From positions 4,774,001-4,838,000 of the forward strand of contig NZ_JACIBV010000001.1 in the NCBI RefSeq assembly GCF_014195505.1: a DNA stretch of 64,000 bases, read 5' to 3'. Every line of letters begins with the position of its first letter. Within the stretch, counting starts at the first letter, position 1. The translations under genes were made by a program, and so were the position numbers. Under the pieces are notes generated by a model that worked only from the letters and a program-made list of their open reading frames with translations, made no database searches and had not been told where the DNA came from. The stretch comes from Nonomuraea dietziae. GTDB taxonomy: Bacteria > Actinomycetota > Actinomycetes > Streptosporangiales > Streptosporangiaceae. Positions 26,558 to 35,347 of this stretch are shown one piece after another.

Positions 26558-27046
26558 TTAGAAAGACGCGCCAGAGCCCGTATCGGTTGTCCTGGCGACG
26601 ACGAGCGCGGTGGCGAACGCCGCGATGCCCTCGCCCCGCCCGGTCAGGCCGAGGCCGTCGGTGGTGGTGGCGCTGACGCTCACGGACGCGCCCACGGCAG
26701 CGCTCAGCGCCTTCTCCGCCTCGGTACGGCGGGGCGCCAGCTTGGGTCTGTTGCCGACCACCTGGATGGCCACGTTGCCGATCTCGAAGCCGGCGGCGCG
26801 CACCACGCGGGCGCTCTCCTCCAGCAGCGCGACGCCGGTGGCGCCTGCCCAGCGTGGATCGGACGTGCCGAACAGGCCGCCCAGGTCGCCGAGGCCCGCT
26901 GCGGACAGCAGCGCGTCACAGGCGGCATGAGCGGCGGCGTCGCCGTCGGAGTGGCCCTCGAGCCCTGTCTCGCCCGGCCAGTGGAGGCCGGCCAGATGGA
27001 GCTCACGGCCAGACGCGAACGGGTGGACGTCGACTCCGACGCCCAC
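26558..27046 (-). CDS. ispF: 2-C-methyl-D-erythritol 2,4-cyclodiphosphate synthase
   Basis: 162 residues, normal length. GVGVDVHPF (metal-binding Asp and His), GLEGHSDGDAAAHAACDALL (the HSDGD signature) and ATTTDGLGLTGRGEGIAA close the family pattern. It forms MEcPP in the MEP isoprenoid pathway. The GTG start is 17 nt after carD. ispD, usually between carD and ispF in mycobacteria, is absent here. Confidence 0.94.
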   Translation of the reverse strand: MGVGVDVHPFASGRELHLAGLHWPGETGLEGHSDGDAAAHAACDALLSAAGLGDLGGLFGTSDPRWAGATGVALLEESARVVRAAGFEIGNVAIQVVGNRPKLAPRRTEAEKALSAAVGASVSVSATTTDGLGLTGRGEGIAAFATALVVARTTDTGSGASF

Positions 27047-27063
27047 CCGTGGCAGATTCGTGT

Positions 27064-27546
27064 TCAGGAGTTGAGAACCTCGTCGAGCAGGGCCTCAGCC
27101 TTGTCCTCGTTGGTCTTCTCCGCGAGAGCCAGCTCGCTCACCAGTATCTGACGGGCCTTGGCGAGCATGCGCTTCTCGCCCGCCGACAGGCCGCGCTCGC
27201 GGTCACGACGCCAGAGGTCCCGAACGACTTCGGCGACCTTGTTGACATCACCCGACGCGAGCTTTTCAAGATTTGCCTTGTAACGCCGCGACCAGTTGGT
27301 CGGCTCCTCGGTGTGGGGCATGCGCAGAACGTCGAAAACGCGCTCAAGGCCTTCCTGGCCAACGACATCGCGCACGCCGACAAGTTCCGCGTTCTCCGCA
27401 GGCACCTGGACGGTAAGGTCGCCCTTGTCGACCTTGAGAACCAGGTAGGTCTTTTCCACACCCTTGATGGTCCGGGTCGTGATTTCTTCGATCCGTGCAG
27501 CCCCGTGGTGGGGGTAGACGACAGTGTCGCCGACCTGGAAAGTCAT
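27064..27546 (-). CDS. carD: CarD-family RNA-polymerase-binding regulator
   Basis: 160 residues. The N-terminal RNAP-interaction (Tudor-like) domain begins MTFQVGDTVVYPHHGAARIE. The C-terminal helical DNA-binding domain has SRRYKANLEKLASGD and VRDLWRRDRERGLSAGEKRM. CarD stabilises open promoter complexes, above all at rRNA promoters. GGAAGGGG precedes the start. Confidence 0.95.
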   Translation of the reverse strand: MTFQVGDTVVYPHHGAARIEEITTRTIKGVEKTYLVLKVDKGDLTVQVPAENAELVGVRDVVGQEGLERVFDVLRMPHTEEPTNWSRRYKANLEKLASGDVNKVAEVVRDLWRRDRERGLSAGEKRMLAKARQILVSELALAEKTNEDKAEALLDEVLNS

Positions 27547-27648
27547 GTGACAAGTACCCCTTCCGCTGTACTCCAGGGTACCACGCGTTCACAGCCTCCC
27601 GGAACAGTGAAATCACCATAACTGCAGGTCAAAGGCGCATATTACCAC

Positions 27649-27681
27649 TTGACAACCGTTCAACTCTGTGAATCACAGAGT
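27649..27681 (+). promoter_or_regulatory. TTGACA box and operator-like dyad upstream of the lpqE-like gene
   Basis: TTGACA at 27649-27654 is followed by ACTCTGTGA-A-TCACAGAGT (27663-27681), a perfect 9-bp dyad about one turn downstream, where a repressor would cover the -10 region. It is in the carD-lpqE divergent gap and could serve either gene. Confidence 0.45.
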
Positions 27682-27786
27682 CTGACATACCGAATGACCT
27701 GCGGGGGCGCGGATATGACCATGAAGGCGGATGGATAAGGTAGGCGCTGCCCCAACTCGCACGCGCGCCATAAGGAGAACCCGCCC

Positions 27787-28368
27787 GTGACCAGCCGTCG
27801 CTGGATTATCGCCGCCGCTGCGTTCCTTGCCGCACCGGTACTGGCCGGCTGCGCCGCCGGATTCGACGCCAACACCAACCAGCCCTATGCCCCGAACGAG
27901 GCCGCCGCACTCATCCAGGACGGCTCCTACGGCACGCGCGGCATCAAGATCCCCCAGGCGTTCGTGCTCGGCCCCGACTCGGGCGCCAAGCTCGCTCAGG
28001 GCGGCTCGGCCCCGGTCTACCTCCACGTCGTCAACACCAACGGCGCGGCCGACCAGCTCGTGGGCGTCGTGGCCGAGGGGCTCGGCAACGTGAAGCTCGC
28101 CGCCCCGATCGCGCTGCCGAGCAACCAGGGCGTGAACACCGGCAAGCCCACGCCCCAGATCATGATCGAGGGCCTCACCAAGCCTCTGAGCGGCGGCGAG
28201 AGCGTCAAGCTCGACCTGCAGTTCGCCAACGCGGGCGTGGTTCCCGTCACGGTGCCCGTGATCACTCGCAGCCGCGAGTACATGGCCTACCCCATGGCCC
28301 CTGGCGCCACCCCCGCTCCCCCCAAGCCGACGCCGTCCGCGACGGCCGCCGCCGAGTCGGGTCACTGA
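27787..28368 (+). CDS. LpqE-like lipoprotein
   Basis: 193 residues. A type II signal peptide with lipobox LAGC (Cys about 22), then an immunoglobulin-like/copper-chaperone-like beta domain (VYLHVVNTNGAADQLVGV; GESVKLDLQFANAGVV) and a Pro/Ala tail. Its place divergent from carD matches lpqE in Mycobacterium. Anchored outside the membrane; role unknown, and the Met/His metal ligands of PCuAC are not evident. GTG start after AAGGAG. Confidence 0.78.
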   Translation: MTSRRWIIAAAAFLAAPVLAGCAAGFDANTNQPYAPNEAAALIQDGSYGTRGIKIPQAFVLGPDSGAKLAQGGSAPVYLHVVNTNGAADQLVGVVAEGLGNVKLAAPIALPSNQGVNTGKPTPQIMIEGLTKPLSGGESVKLDLQFANAGVVPVTVPVITRSREYMAYPMAPGATPAPPKPTPSATAAAESGH

Positions 28369-28539
28369 CGCCGCTTTCCGTCCGGAGGGGCGCTTTCCGT
28401 GTCCTCCCCGTACGGCGTGCCCGATCGGCGCCTCCGTCCCCGCAGGGTGCCCGTCCGGCGCGGGCGGGCCCCGGGCGGGACTCCGGGTCCCCGCGTCACG
28501 GCGAGACGTCACAGGGCCCCTCAGGCCCCCGGAACAGCG

Positions 28540-28571
28540 AAACCCCGCCTGCCGTACAGCAGGCGGGGTTT
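28540..28571. terminator. Bidirectional terminator
   Basis: AAACCCCGCCTGC / GCAGGCGGGGTTT, 13 bp with a 6-nt loop and T/A flanks on both sides. It lies between the convergent lpqE-like and regX3 genes. Confidence 0.9.
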
Positions 28572-28582
28572 TCGGTGTGGCG

Positions 28583-29275
28583 TCAGTCCTCGACGGGGTC
28601 GAACTTGTAGCCCAGGCCACGCACGGTCAGGATGCAGCGGGGGTTGGAAGGATCGGCCTCGACCTTGGCGCGCAGCCGCTTGACGTGCACGTCGAGCGTC
28701 TTGGTGTCGCCCACGTAGTCGGCGCCCCAGACCCTGTCGATGAGCTGGCCACGGGTCAGCACCCTGCCCGCGTTGCGCAGCAGCACCTCGAGGAGCTCGA
28801 ACTCCTTCAGCGGCAGCTGCACCTGCTCGCCGCGCACGGCCACGATGTGCCTGTCCACGTCCATCCTGACGGGCCCGGCCGCCAGCACCGCCGACTCCAG
28901 TTCCTCCACCGTGTCCCCCTGCCGCCGCAGCACCGCGCGGATGCGGGCGACGAGCTCCCTGGAGGAGAACGGCTTGGTGACGTAGTCGTCGGCGCCCAGC
29001 TCGAGGCCGACCACCTTGTCGATCTCGCTGTCCTTGGCGGTCAGCATGATGACGGGCACCTTGGAGCGCTGCCGCAGCGAGCGGCAGACCTCGGTGCCGG
29101 GCAGCCCCGGAAGCATCAGGTCGAGAAGCACCAGGTCGGCGCCGTTGCGGTCGAAGGTTTCGAGCGCCTCGGGGCCGGTCGTCGCGACCGAGACCTCGAA
29201 CCCCTCCTTGCGCAACATGTAGGACAGGGCGTCGGAGAACGACTCCTCGTCCTCCACGACGAGAACGCGGGTCAC
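28583..29275 (-). CDS. regX3: Response regulator RegX3/PhoP type
   Basis: 230 residues. Receiver domain with phospho-acceptor Asp in LVLLDLMLPGLPG, conserved Thr in IMLTAK and Lys in YVTKPFS. OmpR/PhoB winged helix with KEFELLEVLLRNAGRVLTR and TLDVHVKRLRAKVE. Partner of the adjacent SenX3-like kinase. The phoU gene beyond it makes this the phosphate-starvation system (PhoP of Streptomyces). Confidence 0.92.
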   Translation of the reverse strand: MTRVLVVEDEESFSDALSYMLRKEGFEVSVATTGPEALETFDRNGADLVLLDLMLPGLPGTEVCRSLRQRSKVPVIMLTAKDSEIDKVVGLELGADDYVTKPFSSRELVARIRAVLRRQGDTVEELESAVLAAGPVRMDVDRHIVAVRGEQVQLPLKEFELLEVLLRNAGRVLTRGQLIDRVWGADYVGDTKTLDVHVKRLRAKVEADPSNPRCILTVRGLGYKFDPVED

Positions 29276-29338
29276 AATCCCTCCTTAGTCGGGTTCGCGA
29301 CCCGAAGCGTGAGCTGGTTGGTGTTGGCTTCGCGCCGC

Positions 29339-30514
29339 TCAGCCATTGGCGGCCTCCAGGGAGCGTTGGACGGGTACGGCGGAGCCGCCGAACGCCGGCA
29401 GGCGCAGCGTGAAGGTGGAGCCCGAACCCTCCTTGCTCCACACGCTCACCTCGCCCGCGTGCGCCACGGCGACGTGCTTGACGATGGCGAGGCCGAGGCC
29501 GGTGCCACCGGTCGCGCGGGACCTGGCCGCGTCGACCCTGAAGAACCTCTCGAAGATGCGCTCCAGCGACTCCTCGGGGATGCCGATGCCCTGGTCGCTC
29601 ACGCTGATCTCGACCGAGTCGCCCGCGGGCCTGGCGCTGACCACGACCCTGGTGTGCTCCGGGCTGTAGGCGATGGCGTTGTCGATGAGGTTGCGCAGCG
29701 CGGTGACGAGCAGTTCGTCGTCGCCCCAGATGCGCAGCCCCTCGGTGCCGCCCGCGACCAGCGTGATGTCCTTGGCGAGGGCCTTGGTGTTGCAGTGGTC
29801 GATCGCGTCGTGGACCGCCTCGTCGATCGGGACCTGCCCAGGCGTCGGGATGGGCTCGGCGCCCTGGATCCTCGACAGCGTGATGAGGTCCTGCACCAGG
29901 TAGGTGAGCCTCGCCGCCTCGTGCTGCATCCTGCCCGCGAAGCGGGTGACCGCCTCGGGGTCGTCGGCCGCGTCCTGGATCGTCTCGGCGAGCAGGCTGA
30001 GCGCGCCCACCGGGGTCTTGAGCTCGTGGCTGACGTTGGCGACGAAGTCGCGGCGGACGGCCTCGACCCTGCGTCGCTCGGTCTGGTCCTCCGCGAGCAC
30101 GAGCACCTGGCCGTGGGAGCCGAGGGGCGCCACGCGCACCGCGAAGTTCGTGACCTCCTGGCCGAACTTGTGTCCGGCGACGTCGATCTCGCTCTCACGG
30201 ATCTCGCCGTCGCGCCGTACCTGCCTGGCCAGCGCGAGGAGCTCGGCGGCCATCATCCGGTCACCCTTCACTAAACCGAAGGCCCTCGCGGCCGAGCTGG
30301 CGCGCAGGACGCGGTCGTGAGCGTCCAGCACCACCGCGGAGGAGGGCAGTACGGCCAGAACGGAGGCCACGCCCTGCGGAAGAGCGCCGGTCTCCGCGTC
30401 ATCTGCTGCGTCGGCCTTGCCCGGAATCTCGATCTGGTTCCGGTAGAACAGGACAGCGACAGCCCCGACGACGAATCCGGCCAAGGCCGCAAAGCTCATG
30501 GCCATCTCACCCAT
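29339..30514 (-). CDS. senX3: Sensor histidine kinase SenX3/PhoR type
   Basis: About 391 residues. One N-terminal membrane helix (SFAALAGFVVGAVAVLFY), a PAS-like domain (VVLDAHDRVLRASSAARAFG), a His box in DFVANVSHELKTPVGALS, N box NLIDNAIAYSP, and DQGIGIP and GTGLGLAIVKH for ATP binding. ATG 30514 is preferred because AGGAAGG ends 6 nt before it. It senses phosphate limitation together with PhoU and controls RegX3. Confidence 0.92.
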   Translation of the reverse strand: MGEMAMSFAALAGFVVGAVAVLFYRNQIEIPGKADAADDAETGALPQGVASVLAVLPSSAVVLDAHDRVLRASSAARAFGLVKGDRMMAAELLALARQVRRDGEIRESEIDVAGHKFGQEVTNFAVRVAPLGSHGQVLVLAEDQTERRRVEAVRRDFVANVSHELKTPVGALSLLAETIQDAADDPEAVTRFAGRMQHEAARLTYLVQDLITLSRIQGAEPIPTPGQVPIDEAVHDAIDHCNTKALAKDITLVAGGTEGLRIWGDDELLVTALRNLIDNAIAYSPEHTRVVVSARPAGDSVEISVSDQGIGIPEESLERIFERFFRVDAARSRATGGTGLGLAIVKHVAVAHAGEVSVWSKEGSGSTFTLRLPAFGGSAVPVQRSLEAANG

Positions 30515-30608
30515 GCGCATCCTTCCTGAGTCCTACGACTCGATGGTAGGCGGCCTTTTCGGGCTTACAGACCCCTCACCAGGGCATGAACGGGGCCTTT
30601 CCCGGAAA

Positions 30609-30641
30609 GTTCATCTCTCGGTCGGGGTTCGTTCATCGCGT
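30609..30641. promoter_or_regulatory. PHO-box-like 11-bp direct repeats
   Basis: Three 11-bp units: GTTCATCTCTC, GGTCGGGGTTC, GTTCATCGCGT. Units 1 and 3 match the Streptomyces PhoP consensus GTTCACC closely. The site is in the senX3/phoU divergent gap, 18 nt before phoU. Confidence 0.6.
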
Positions 30642-30659
30642 GACACGTACGGTGACGGC

Positions 30660-31304
30660 ATGCGTGACGCCTACCACGAAGAACTCGATTCGCTGACTGA
30701 CAAGCTGGTGGAAATGACCAGGCTTGTCCGCTCGGCCATCTCGAGGGCCACCACCGCCCTCCTCGACGCCGACCTGCCGCTGGCCGAGAGCGTCATCTCG
30801 CACGACGAGGAGATCGACCGGATCTTCGCGGACATCGAGGCCTCCATCTACGAACTGATGGCAAGGCAGCAGCCCGTCGCCATCGACCTGCGCATGGTCA
30901 TCACCGCGCTGCGCATGGGCACCGACCTGGAGCGCATGGGCGACCTGGCCGAGCACGTGGCCAAGGTGGCCCGGCTGCGCCACCCCGACTCGGCGATCCC
31001 GCCGGAGATCCGCTCCACGATCGTGCAGATGGGCCAGATCGCCGAGAGCCTCATCACGAAGGCGGGCTCCTGCGTGGCCAGCCGCGACGTGGAGGCGGCG
31101 ATGGAGCTCGAGCATGACGACGACGCGATGGACAGGCTGCACAGGCGGCTGTTCAAGGAGATCCTGCACAAGGACTGGAAGCACGGCGTGGAGCCGGCGA
31201 TCGACATCACGCTGATCGGCCGCTACTACGAGCGCTACGCCGACCACGCCGTCCGAGTCGCCCGCGACGTCGTCTACCTGGTCACCGGATCCCGTCCGTC
31301 CTGA
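30660..31304 (+). CDS. phoU: Phosphate signalling protein PhoU
   Basis: 214 residues forming two three-helix repeats. Metal-binding motifs ALRMGTDLERMGDLAEHVA and ITLIGRYYERYADHAVRVA show the E(D)xxxD signatures. It mediates contact between the phosphate transporter and the SenX3/PhoR kinase. Divergent from senX3 with shared regulatory sequence. Confidence 0.94.
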   Translation: MRDAYHEELDSLTDKLVEMTRLVRSAISRATTALLDADLPLAESVISHDEEIDRIFADIEASIYELMARQQPVAIDLRMVITALRMGTDLERMGDLAEHVAKVARLRHPDSAIPPEIRSTIVQMGQIAESLITKAGSCVASRDVEAAMELEHDDDAMDRLHRRLFKEILHKDWKHGVEPAIDITLIGRYYERYADHAVRVARDVVYLVTGSRPS

Positions 31305-31310
31305 GGCCGT

Positions 31311-31327
31311 CCGGCGGCCACCGCCGG
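31311..31327. terminator. Short terminator between convergent genes
   Basis: CCGGCGG-CCA-CCGCCGG, 7 bp with a 3-nt loop, directly after the phoU stop and at the end of the next regulator gene. Confidence 0.5.
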
Positions 31328-31328
31328 C

Positions 31329-31970
31329 TCACCGTGCGCTGTCGAGGAAGGTCAGCACGGCGAGGACCCTGCGGTGGCCGCCGTCGGAGGGCGGCAGGCC
31401 GAGCTTGGAGAAGATGTTGCCGACGTGCTTGTGCACGGCGTTGTCGGTGACGAACAGCCGCTTGCCGATCTCGGTGTTGCCGAGGCCCTGCGCCATCAGC
31501 GCGAGCACCTCGCGCTCACGGTTGGTGAGCGCGTCGACGGCGTTCCCGCCTGCCATGAGCTGGGCGATGACCTCGGGGTCCATGACGGTCCCTCCGTCGG
31601 CGACCCTGCGCAGGTCGTCGACGAACTCGCCGACCCTGCTCACCCTGTCCTTGAGCAGGTAGCCGACGCCGCCGGAGCCGTCGGAGAGCAGTTCGCGCGC
31701 GTAGACCTTCTCGACGTACTGCGACAGGACCAGCACGGGCAGGCCCCTGTGCGCCTGCCTGATCGCCAGCGCCGCCCTGATGCCCTCGTCGCGGAAGGTG
31801 GGCGGCAGACGGACGTCGGCGATCACGGCGTCGGGCCTGTGGCGCTCCACGGCCTCCATGAGCCCTTCCGCGTCGGTGACGATGGCGGCCACGTCGATGC
31901 CCTTGGTGCCGAGCAGGAGTTCGAGCCCTGCCGAGAGCAGGACGTTGTCCTCGGCGATCACGACGCGCAT
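31329..31970 (-). CDS. NarL/LuxR-family response regulator
   Basis: 213 residues. Receiver with Asp in DAVIADVRLPP and Lys in GYLLKDRV. LuxR-type HTH: LTNREREVLALMAQGLGNTEIGKRLFVTDNAV. Paired with the histidine kinase gene upstream, overlapping it by 13 nt. Target genes unknown. Confidence 0.9.
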   Translation of the reverse strand: MRVVIAEDNVLLSAGLELLLGTKGIDVAAIVTDAEGLMEAVERHRPDAVIADVRLPPTFRDEGIRAALAIRQAHRGLPVLVLSQYVEKVYARELLSDGSGGVGYLLKDRVSRVGEFVDDLRRVADGGTVMDPEVIAQLMAGGNAVDALTNREREVLALMAQGLGNTEIGKRLFVTDNAVHKHVGNIFSKLGLPPSDGGHRRVLAVLTFLDSAR

Positions 31971-33202
31971 GGCAGCCCCACGGTGATCGCGGTGGGCCCG
32001 CCGAGCGGGCTGGAGACGAGCACGGTGCCGTCGAGCGCGGCGGCCCTGCGCCGGATGCCGACCAGGCCGGTGCCGCGGCTCTCGTCGGCCCCGCCGATGC
32101 CGTCGTCGGTGACCTCGACGATCAGCCTGCCGTCGTGCCTGCTCATCCGCACCGTCGCCCGGGTCGCTCCGCTGTGCTTGGCGGCGTTGGTGAGCGTCTC
32201 GGCCACGATGAAGTAGGCGGCCGCCTCGACGGCGGCCGGCAGCCTGCCCAGCTCGCCCAGGTCGAGCTCGGCGGGGACGGCCGAGCCTGCGGCGAGCGAG
32301 GCCAGAGCGCCTTCGAGCCCCCTGTCGGCCAGGATCGGCGGATACATCGTGCGGATCACGTCGCGCAGCTCGGTCATGGCCACCTCCGTCCCCTCGTGCG
32401 CCTCCCGCAGCAGCCTGGCGAGCGTGCCCGAGTCGTCGTCGGGAAGCGCCTCCCTCGCCACGCCCAGCCGCATCGCGATGGCGACGAGCCTGGCCTGGGT
32501 GCCGTCGTGCAGGTCGCGTTCGATACGGCGCAGCTCGGCGCCGTGGGCGTCGAGCACGCCCGCGCGGCTCTCGGTCAGCTCACCGACGCGTTCGGCGAGC
32601 TGGTCCTCGGCCGAGGGCTCCAGCGCGGCCAGGGACACGCGCGCCTCCCACCGCGCCAGGCTCGGCATCGCCCACCAGGCGAGCGCTCCGCCGAGGGCCA
32701 CCTGCACGGCACCCAGACCGAGCGCGGTGCCCCATTCCGTCACGGGGACCCCCAGCAGGACCGTCATCGGTTCGTCCACGGGGAAGAGCCACCACGACGT
32801 GGCCGCGACGAGGCCGCCAACCGGGAAGCTGACGCAGCAGAGCGCCCCCAAGCCCGCGGCCAGGCCGATCACGATGTGCTGGAGGACCCAGCGCAGGTCG
32901 CGCCTGTTCTCCCTGTCGTCGAGCAGCTGACGCCACTGCGCGCGAACGCCCTTGGCCAGGGTCGCGTTCCGGGGGGTGATGGTGACGCCCAGCAGTGCGG
33001 CCGCCCTGCGGCGCTGCCACTCGGCCCACAGCCGCAGGCTCGCCACCATCCGGGGGAACACCACCAGCCCGACGCCGCCCAGCCCGGTGGAGAGCGCGCC
33101 GACCGCGAGGAGCGGCACGACGAGCATCGCCGCGAGCGCCGTCGGCAGGCCGATCAGGAGATATCGGCCACCGCGCCACACTTGGTCCCAACGTTCACGC
33201 AT
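31958..33202 (-). CDS. Sensor histidine kinase, HisKA_3 (DesK/NarX) class
   Basis: 414 residues. Four or more membrane helices in the N-terminal half, with sensor-like loops. The dimerisation/phosphoacceptor motif ELRRIERDLHDGTQARLVAI contains the His. ATPase domain with AETLTNAAKHSGATRATV (N box) and DDGIGGADESRGTGLVGI. Transcribed first and coupled to its response regulator. Stimulus unknown. Confidence 0.9.
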   Translation of the reverse strand: MRERWDQVWRGGRYLLIGLPTALAAMLVVPLLAVGALSTGLGGVGLVVFPRMVASLRLWAEWQRRRAAALLGVTITPRNATLAKGVRAQWRQLLDDRENRRDLRWVLQHIVIGLAAGLGALCCVSFPVGGLVAATSWWLFPVDEPMTVLLGVPVTEWGTALGLGAVQVALGGALAWWAMPSLARWEARVSLAALEPSAEDQLAERVGELTESRAGVLDAHGAELRRIERDLHDGTQARLVAIAMRLGVAREALPDDDSGTLARLLREAHEGTEVAMTELRDVIRTMYPPILADRGLEGALASLAAGSAVPAELDLGELGRLPAAVEAAAYFIVAETLTNAAKHSGATRATVRMSRHDGRLIVEVTDDGIGGADESRGTGLVGIRRRAAALDGTVLVSSPLGGPTAITVGLPCAS

Positions 33203-33273
33203 GCCATCCAGTCTGCTGTAACGCGCGAACTGCTCGCACTACAGCAGACTCCACCTTCCGGCCGTACGGCCCG

Positions 33274-34017
33274 TCAGCGGCCCTGGTTGGCGACGGCCTC
33301 GATGGCCGCCTTCGCCGCCGCGGGGTCGAGGTACTCGCCGCCGCGCACGAGCGGGTGGAAGTCGGCGTCGAGCTCGTAGCGCAGCGGGATGCCCGTGGGG
33401 ATGTTCAGCCCGGCGATGTCCTCGTCGGAGATTCCGTCGAGGTGCTTGACCAGGGCGCGCAGCGAGTTGCCGTGCGCGACGACCAGCACCGTGCGGCCCG
33501 CGACGAGGTCAGGCACGATCGAGTCGTACCAGTAGGGCAGCATGCGGTCGACGACGTCCTTGAGGCACTCGGTCCTCGGCATCAGCTCCGACGGCAGCGT
33601 CGCGTAGCGGACGTCGCCCGCCTGGGAGTACTCGTCGTCGTCGTCGAGGGGCGGCGGCGGCACGTCGTAGGAGCGGCGCCAGAGCATGAACTGCTCCTCG
33701 CCGAACTCCTCGCGCGTCTGGGCCTTGTTCTTGCCCTGCAGCGCGCCGTAGTGGCGCTCGTTCAGCCGCCACGAGCGGACGACCGGCAGCCAGGCCAGGT
33801 CGGCCGCGTCGAGCGCCAGGTTGGCGGTGCGGATCGCGCGGGTCAGCAGGCTGGTGTGGACCACGTCAGGCCTGATGCCGGCCTCGACCAGCAGTTCGCC
33901 ACCCCTGCGGGCCTCCTCCTCACCCTTGGGTGACAGGGGGGCGTCCACCCATCCGGTGAACAGGCCCTTGACATTCCATTCGCTCTCGCCGTGCCGTACG
34001 AGCACCAAAGTCGCCAT
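33274..34017 (-). CDS. gpmA: 2,3-bisphosphoglycerate-dependent phosphoglycerate mutase
   Basis: 247 residues from ATG 34017. LVRHGESEWNVKGLFTGWVD carries the phospho-His. LNERHYGALQGKNKAQT and VAHGNSLRALVKHLDGISD are the other dPGM signatures. Glycolytic interconversion of 3- and 2-phosphoglycerate in the cytoplasm. Confidence 0.95.
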   Translation of the reverse strand: MATLVLVRHGESEWNVKGLFTGWVDAPLSPKGEEEARRGGELLVEAGIRPDVVHTSLLTRAIRTANLALDAADLAWLPVVRSWRLNERHYGALQGKNKAQTREEFGEEQFMLWRRSYDVPPPPLDDDDEYSQAGDVRYATLPSELMPRTECLKDVVDRMLPYWYDSIVPDLVAGRTVLVVAHGNSLRALVKHLDGISDEDIAGLNIPTGIPLRYELDADFHPLVRGGEYLDPAAAKAAIEAVANQGR

Positions 34018-34027
34018 GCGGACAAGC

Positions 34028-34795
34028 CTAGCGAGCAGGCTTGCGTGCCACACCACACAGGAAATACGGGGGCGAATCCCTGAACGGGACGTGGTCGGGG
34101 TCCTCGGGGCGCCACTCGGGCAGGTTGACCATCCCCGGCTCCACCAGCTCGAGGCCGTCGAACAGGGCGATGATCTCCGCGGAGCCGCGTGCGGTGAACG
34201 GCGCGGAAGCCTCCTGGTAGACGCGCTCGACGCCGGGCGCGATCTCGGGCCTGATGTCCTTGCAGGCGTGGGAGAGCGCCATGAAGCTGCCGGGCGCCAT
34301 CGCGGAGGAGAGCGTCGCCATGATGGGCGTGGGGTCGTCCTGGACGAAGTGGACGATCGCCACCATCAGGACGGCGACCGGCCTGGAGAGGTCGAGGTGC
34401 TCGCCGGCGTCGGCGAGCAGGCGCTCGGGCTCGCGCAGGTCGCCGTCGATGATCCGGACGTGGGGGCTGTCCTGGAGCAGGGCGCGGGCGTGCGCGAGAA
34501 CCTGCGGGTCGTTGTCGACATAGACGACCTTCGCCCCCTCGCCCGCCAGCTGGTGCACATTCTCCTGCGTCGGCAGGCCGGTGCCGATGTCGAGAAACTG
34601 GGTGATGCCCTGCTCCCTGAGAAAACGGACCGCCCGCCCGAGAAAGGCGCGATTCTCCCTCACCATGAAGGGGACGTGCGGAACGATCTCCAGCACTTTC
34701 TCCGCCGCCGCGCGATCGGCGGGGAAGTTGTCCTTGCCGCCGAGGTAATAGTCATACATTCGCGCGACATTAGGGATACTGGGATCAAAGCTCAC
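34028..34795 (-). CDS. SAM-dependent methyltransferase, DUF574 family
   Basis: 255 residues. It begins PSIPNVARMYDYYLGGKDNF, the DUF574 (PF04672) hallmark, with the SAM site in FLDIGTGLPTQENVHQ and Asp in VVYVDNDPQVL. The family is abundant in mycelial actinomycetes. Targets are unknown. It ends 10 nt from the gpmA start, so the two are probably co-transcribed. Confidence 0.92.
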   Translation of the reverse strand: MSFDPSIPNVARMYDYYLGGKDNFPADRAAAEKVLEIVPHVPFMVRENRAFLGRAVRFLREQGITQFLDIGTGLPTQENVHQLAGEGAKVVYVDNDPQVLAHARALLQDSPHVRIIDGDLREPERLLADAGEHLDLSRPVAVLMVAIVHFVQDDPTPIMATLSSAMAPGSFMALSHACKDIRPEIAPGVERVYQEASAPFTARGSAEIIALFDGLELVEPGMVNLPEWRPEDPDHVPFRDSPPYFLCGVARKPAR

Positions 34796-34858
34796 GAATC
34801 GCGATCGTACGCCAACGAAGGCATGCCGATCATCTGATTCGGCAACCGATTCGTCGGG

Positions 34859-35347
34859 TTACGAGGGCGACCGGTCCGGGTCGGCGAAGCGGGCGAAGGC
34901 CCGAAGATTGGCCAGCGACTCCCCTCGCTTGGCCCGCCACTCCCACTCGCGCCTGATCGAGGAGGCGAAGCCGAGCTCCAGCGCCCTGTCGAACCACTCG
35001 TCCGCGTAGGTGAGCACGCAGCCGAGCAGCCTGTCGAGCTCCTCCTCGCTGATCGCCGCGAGCGGGACCCTGCCGACGAGGTAGACGTCGCCGACGGGGT
35101 CGACGGCGAAGTGCACGCCGTACATGCCGCCGTTCTTGCCCAGCAGCCACTTGTAGAACTCGGCGTGGTTCTCGTCGGGCTGACGGCAGAAGAACGCCTC
35201 CACGTGCAGCGCCTGGTCGCCGACGATGAGCCAGGTCATCGTGGCCAGCTTGCGCTGGCCCGGCAGCTTCACCAGGAACGCGCCAGGACGCGGCTCCTCG
35301 AAGGAGACCTCGGCGGACTTGAGCGCGGCTTCCAGCACATCCCTCAT
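34859..35347 (-). CDS. YbjN domain protein
   Basis: 162 residues with the type III-chaperone-like YbjN fold: FLVKLPGQRKLATMTWLIV, FYKWLLGKNGGMYGVHFAVD and GDVYLVGRVPLAAISEEELD. The ATG overlaps the mshA stop (35344-35347), so it is translationally coupled to mycothiol synthesis, a pairing common in actinobacteria. Biochemical role unknown. Confidence 0.9.
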   Translation of the reverse strand: MRDVLEAALKSAEVSFEEPRPGAFLVKLPGQRKLATMTWLIVGDQALHVEAFFCRQPDENHAEFYKWLLGKNGGMYGVHFAVDPVGDVYLVGRVPLAAISEEELDRLLGCVLTYADEWFDRALELGFASSIRREWEWRAKRGESLANLRAFARFADPDRSPS

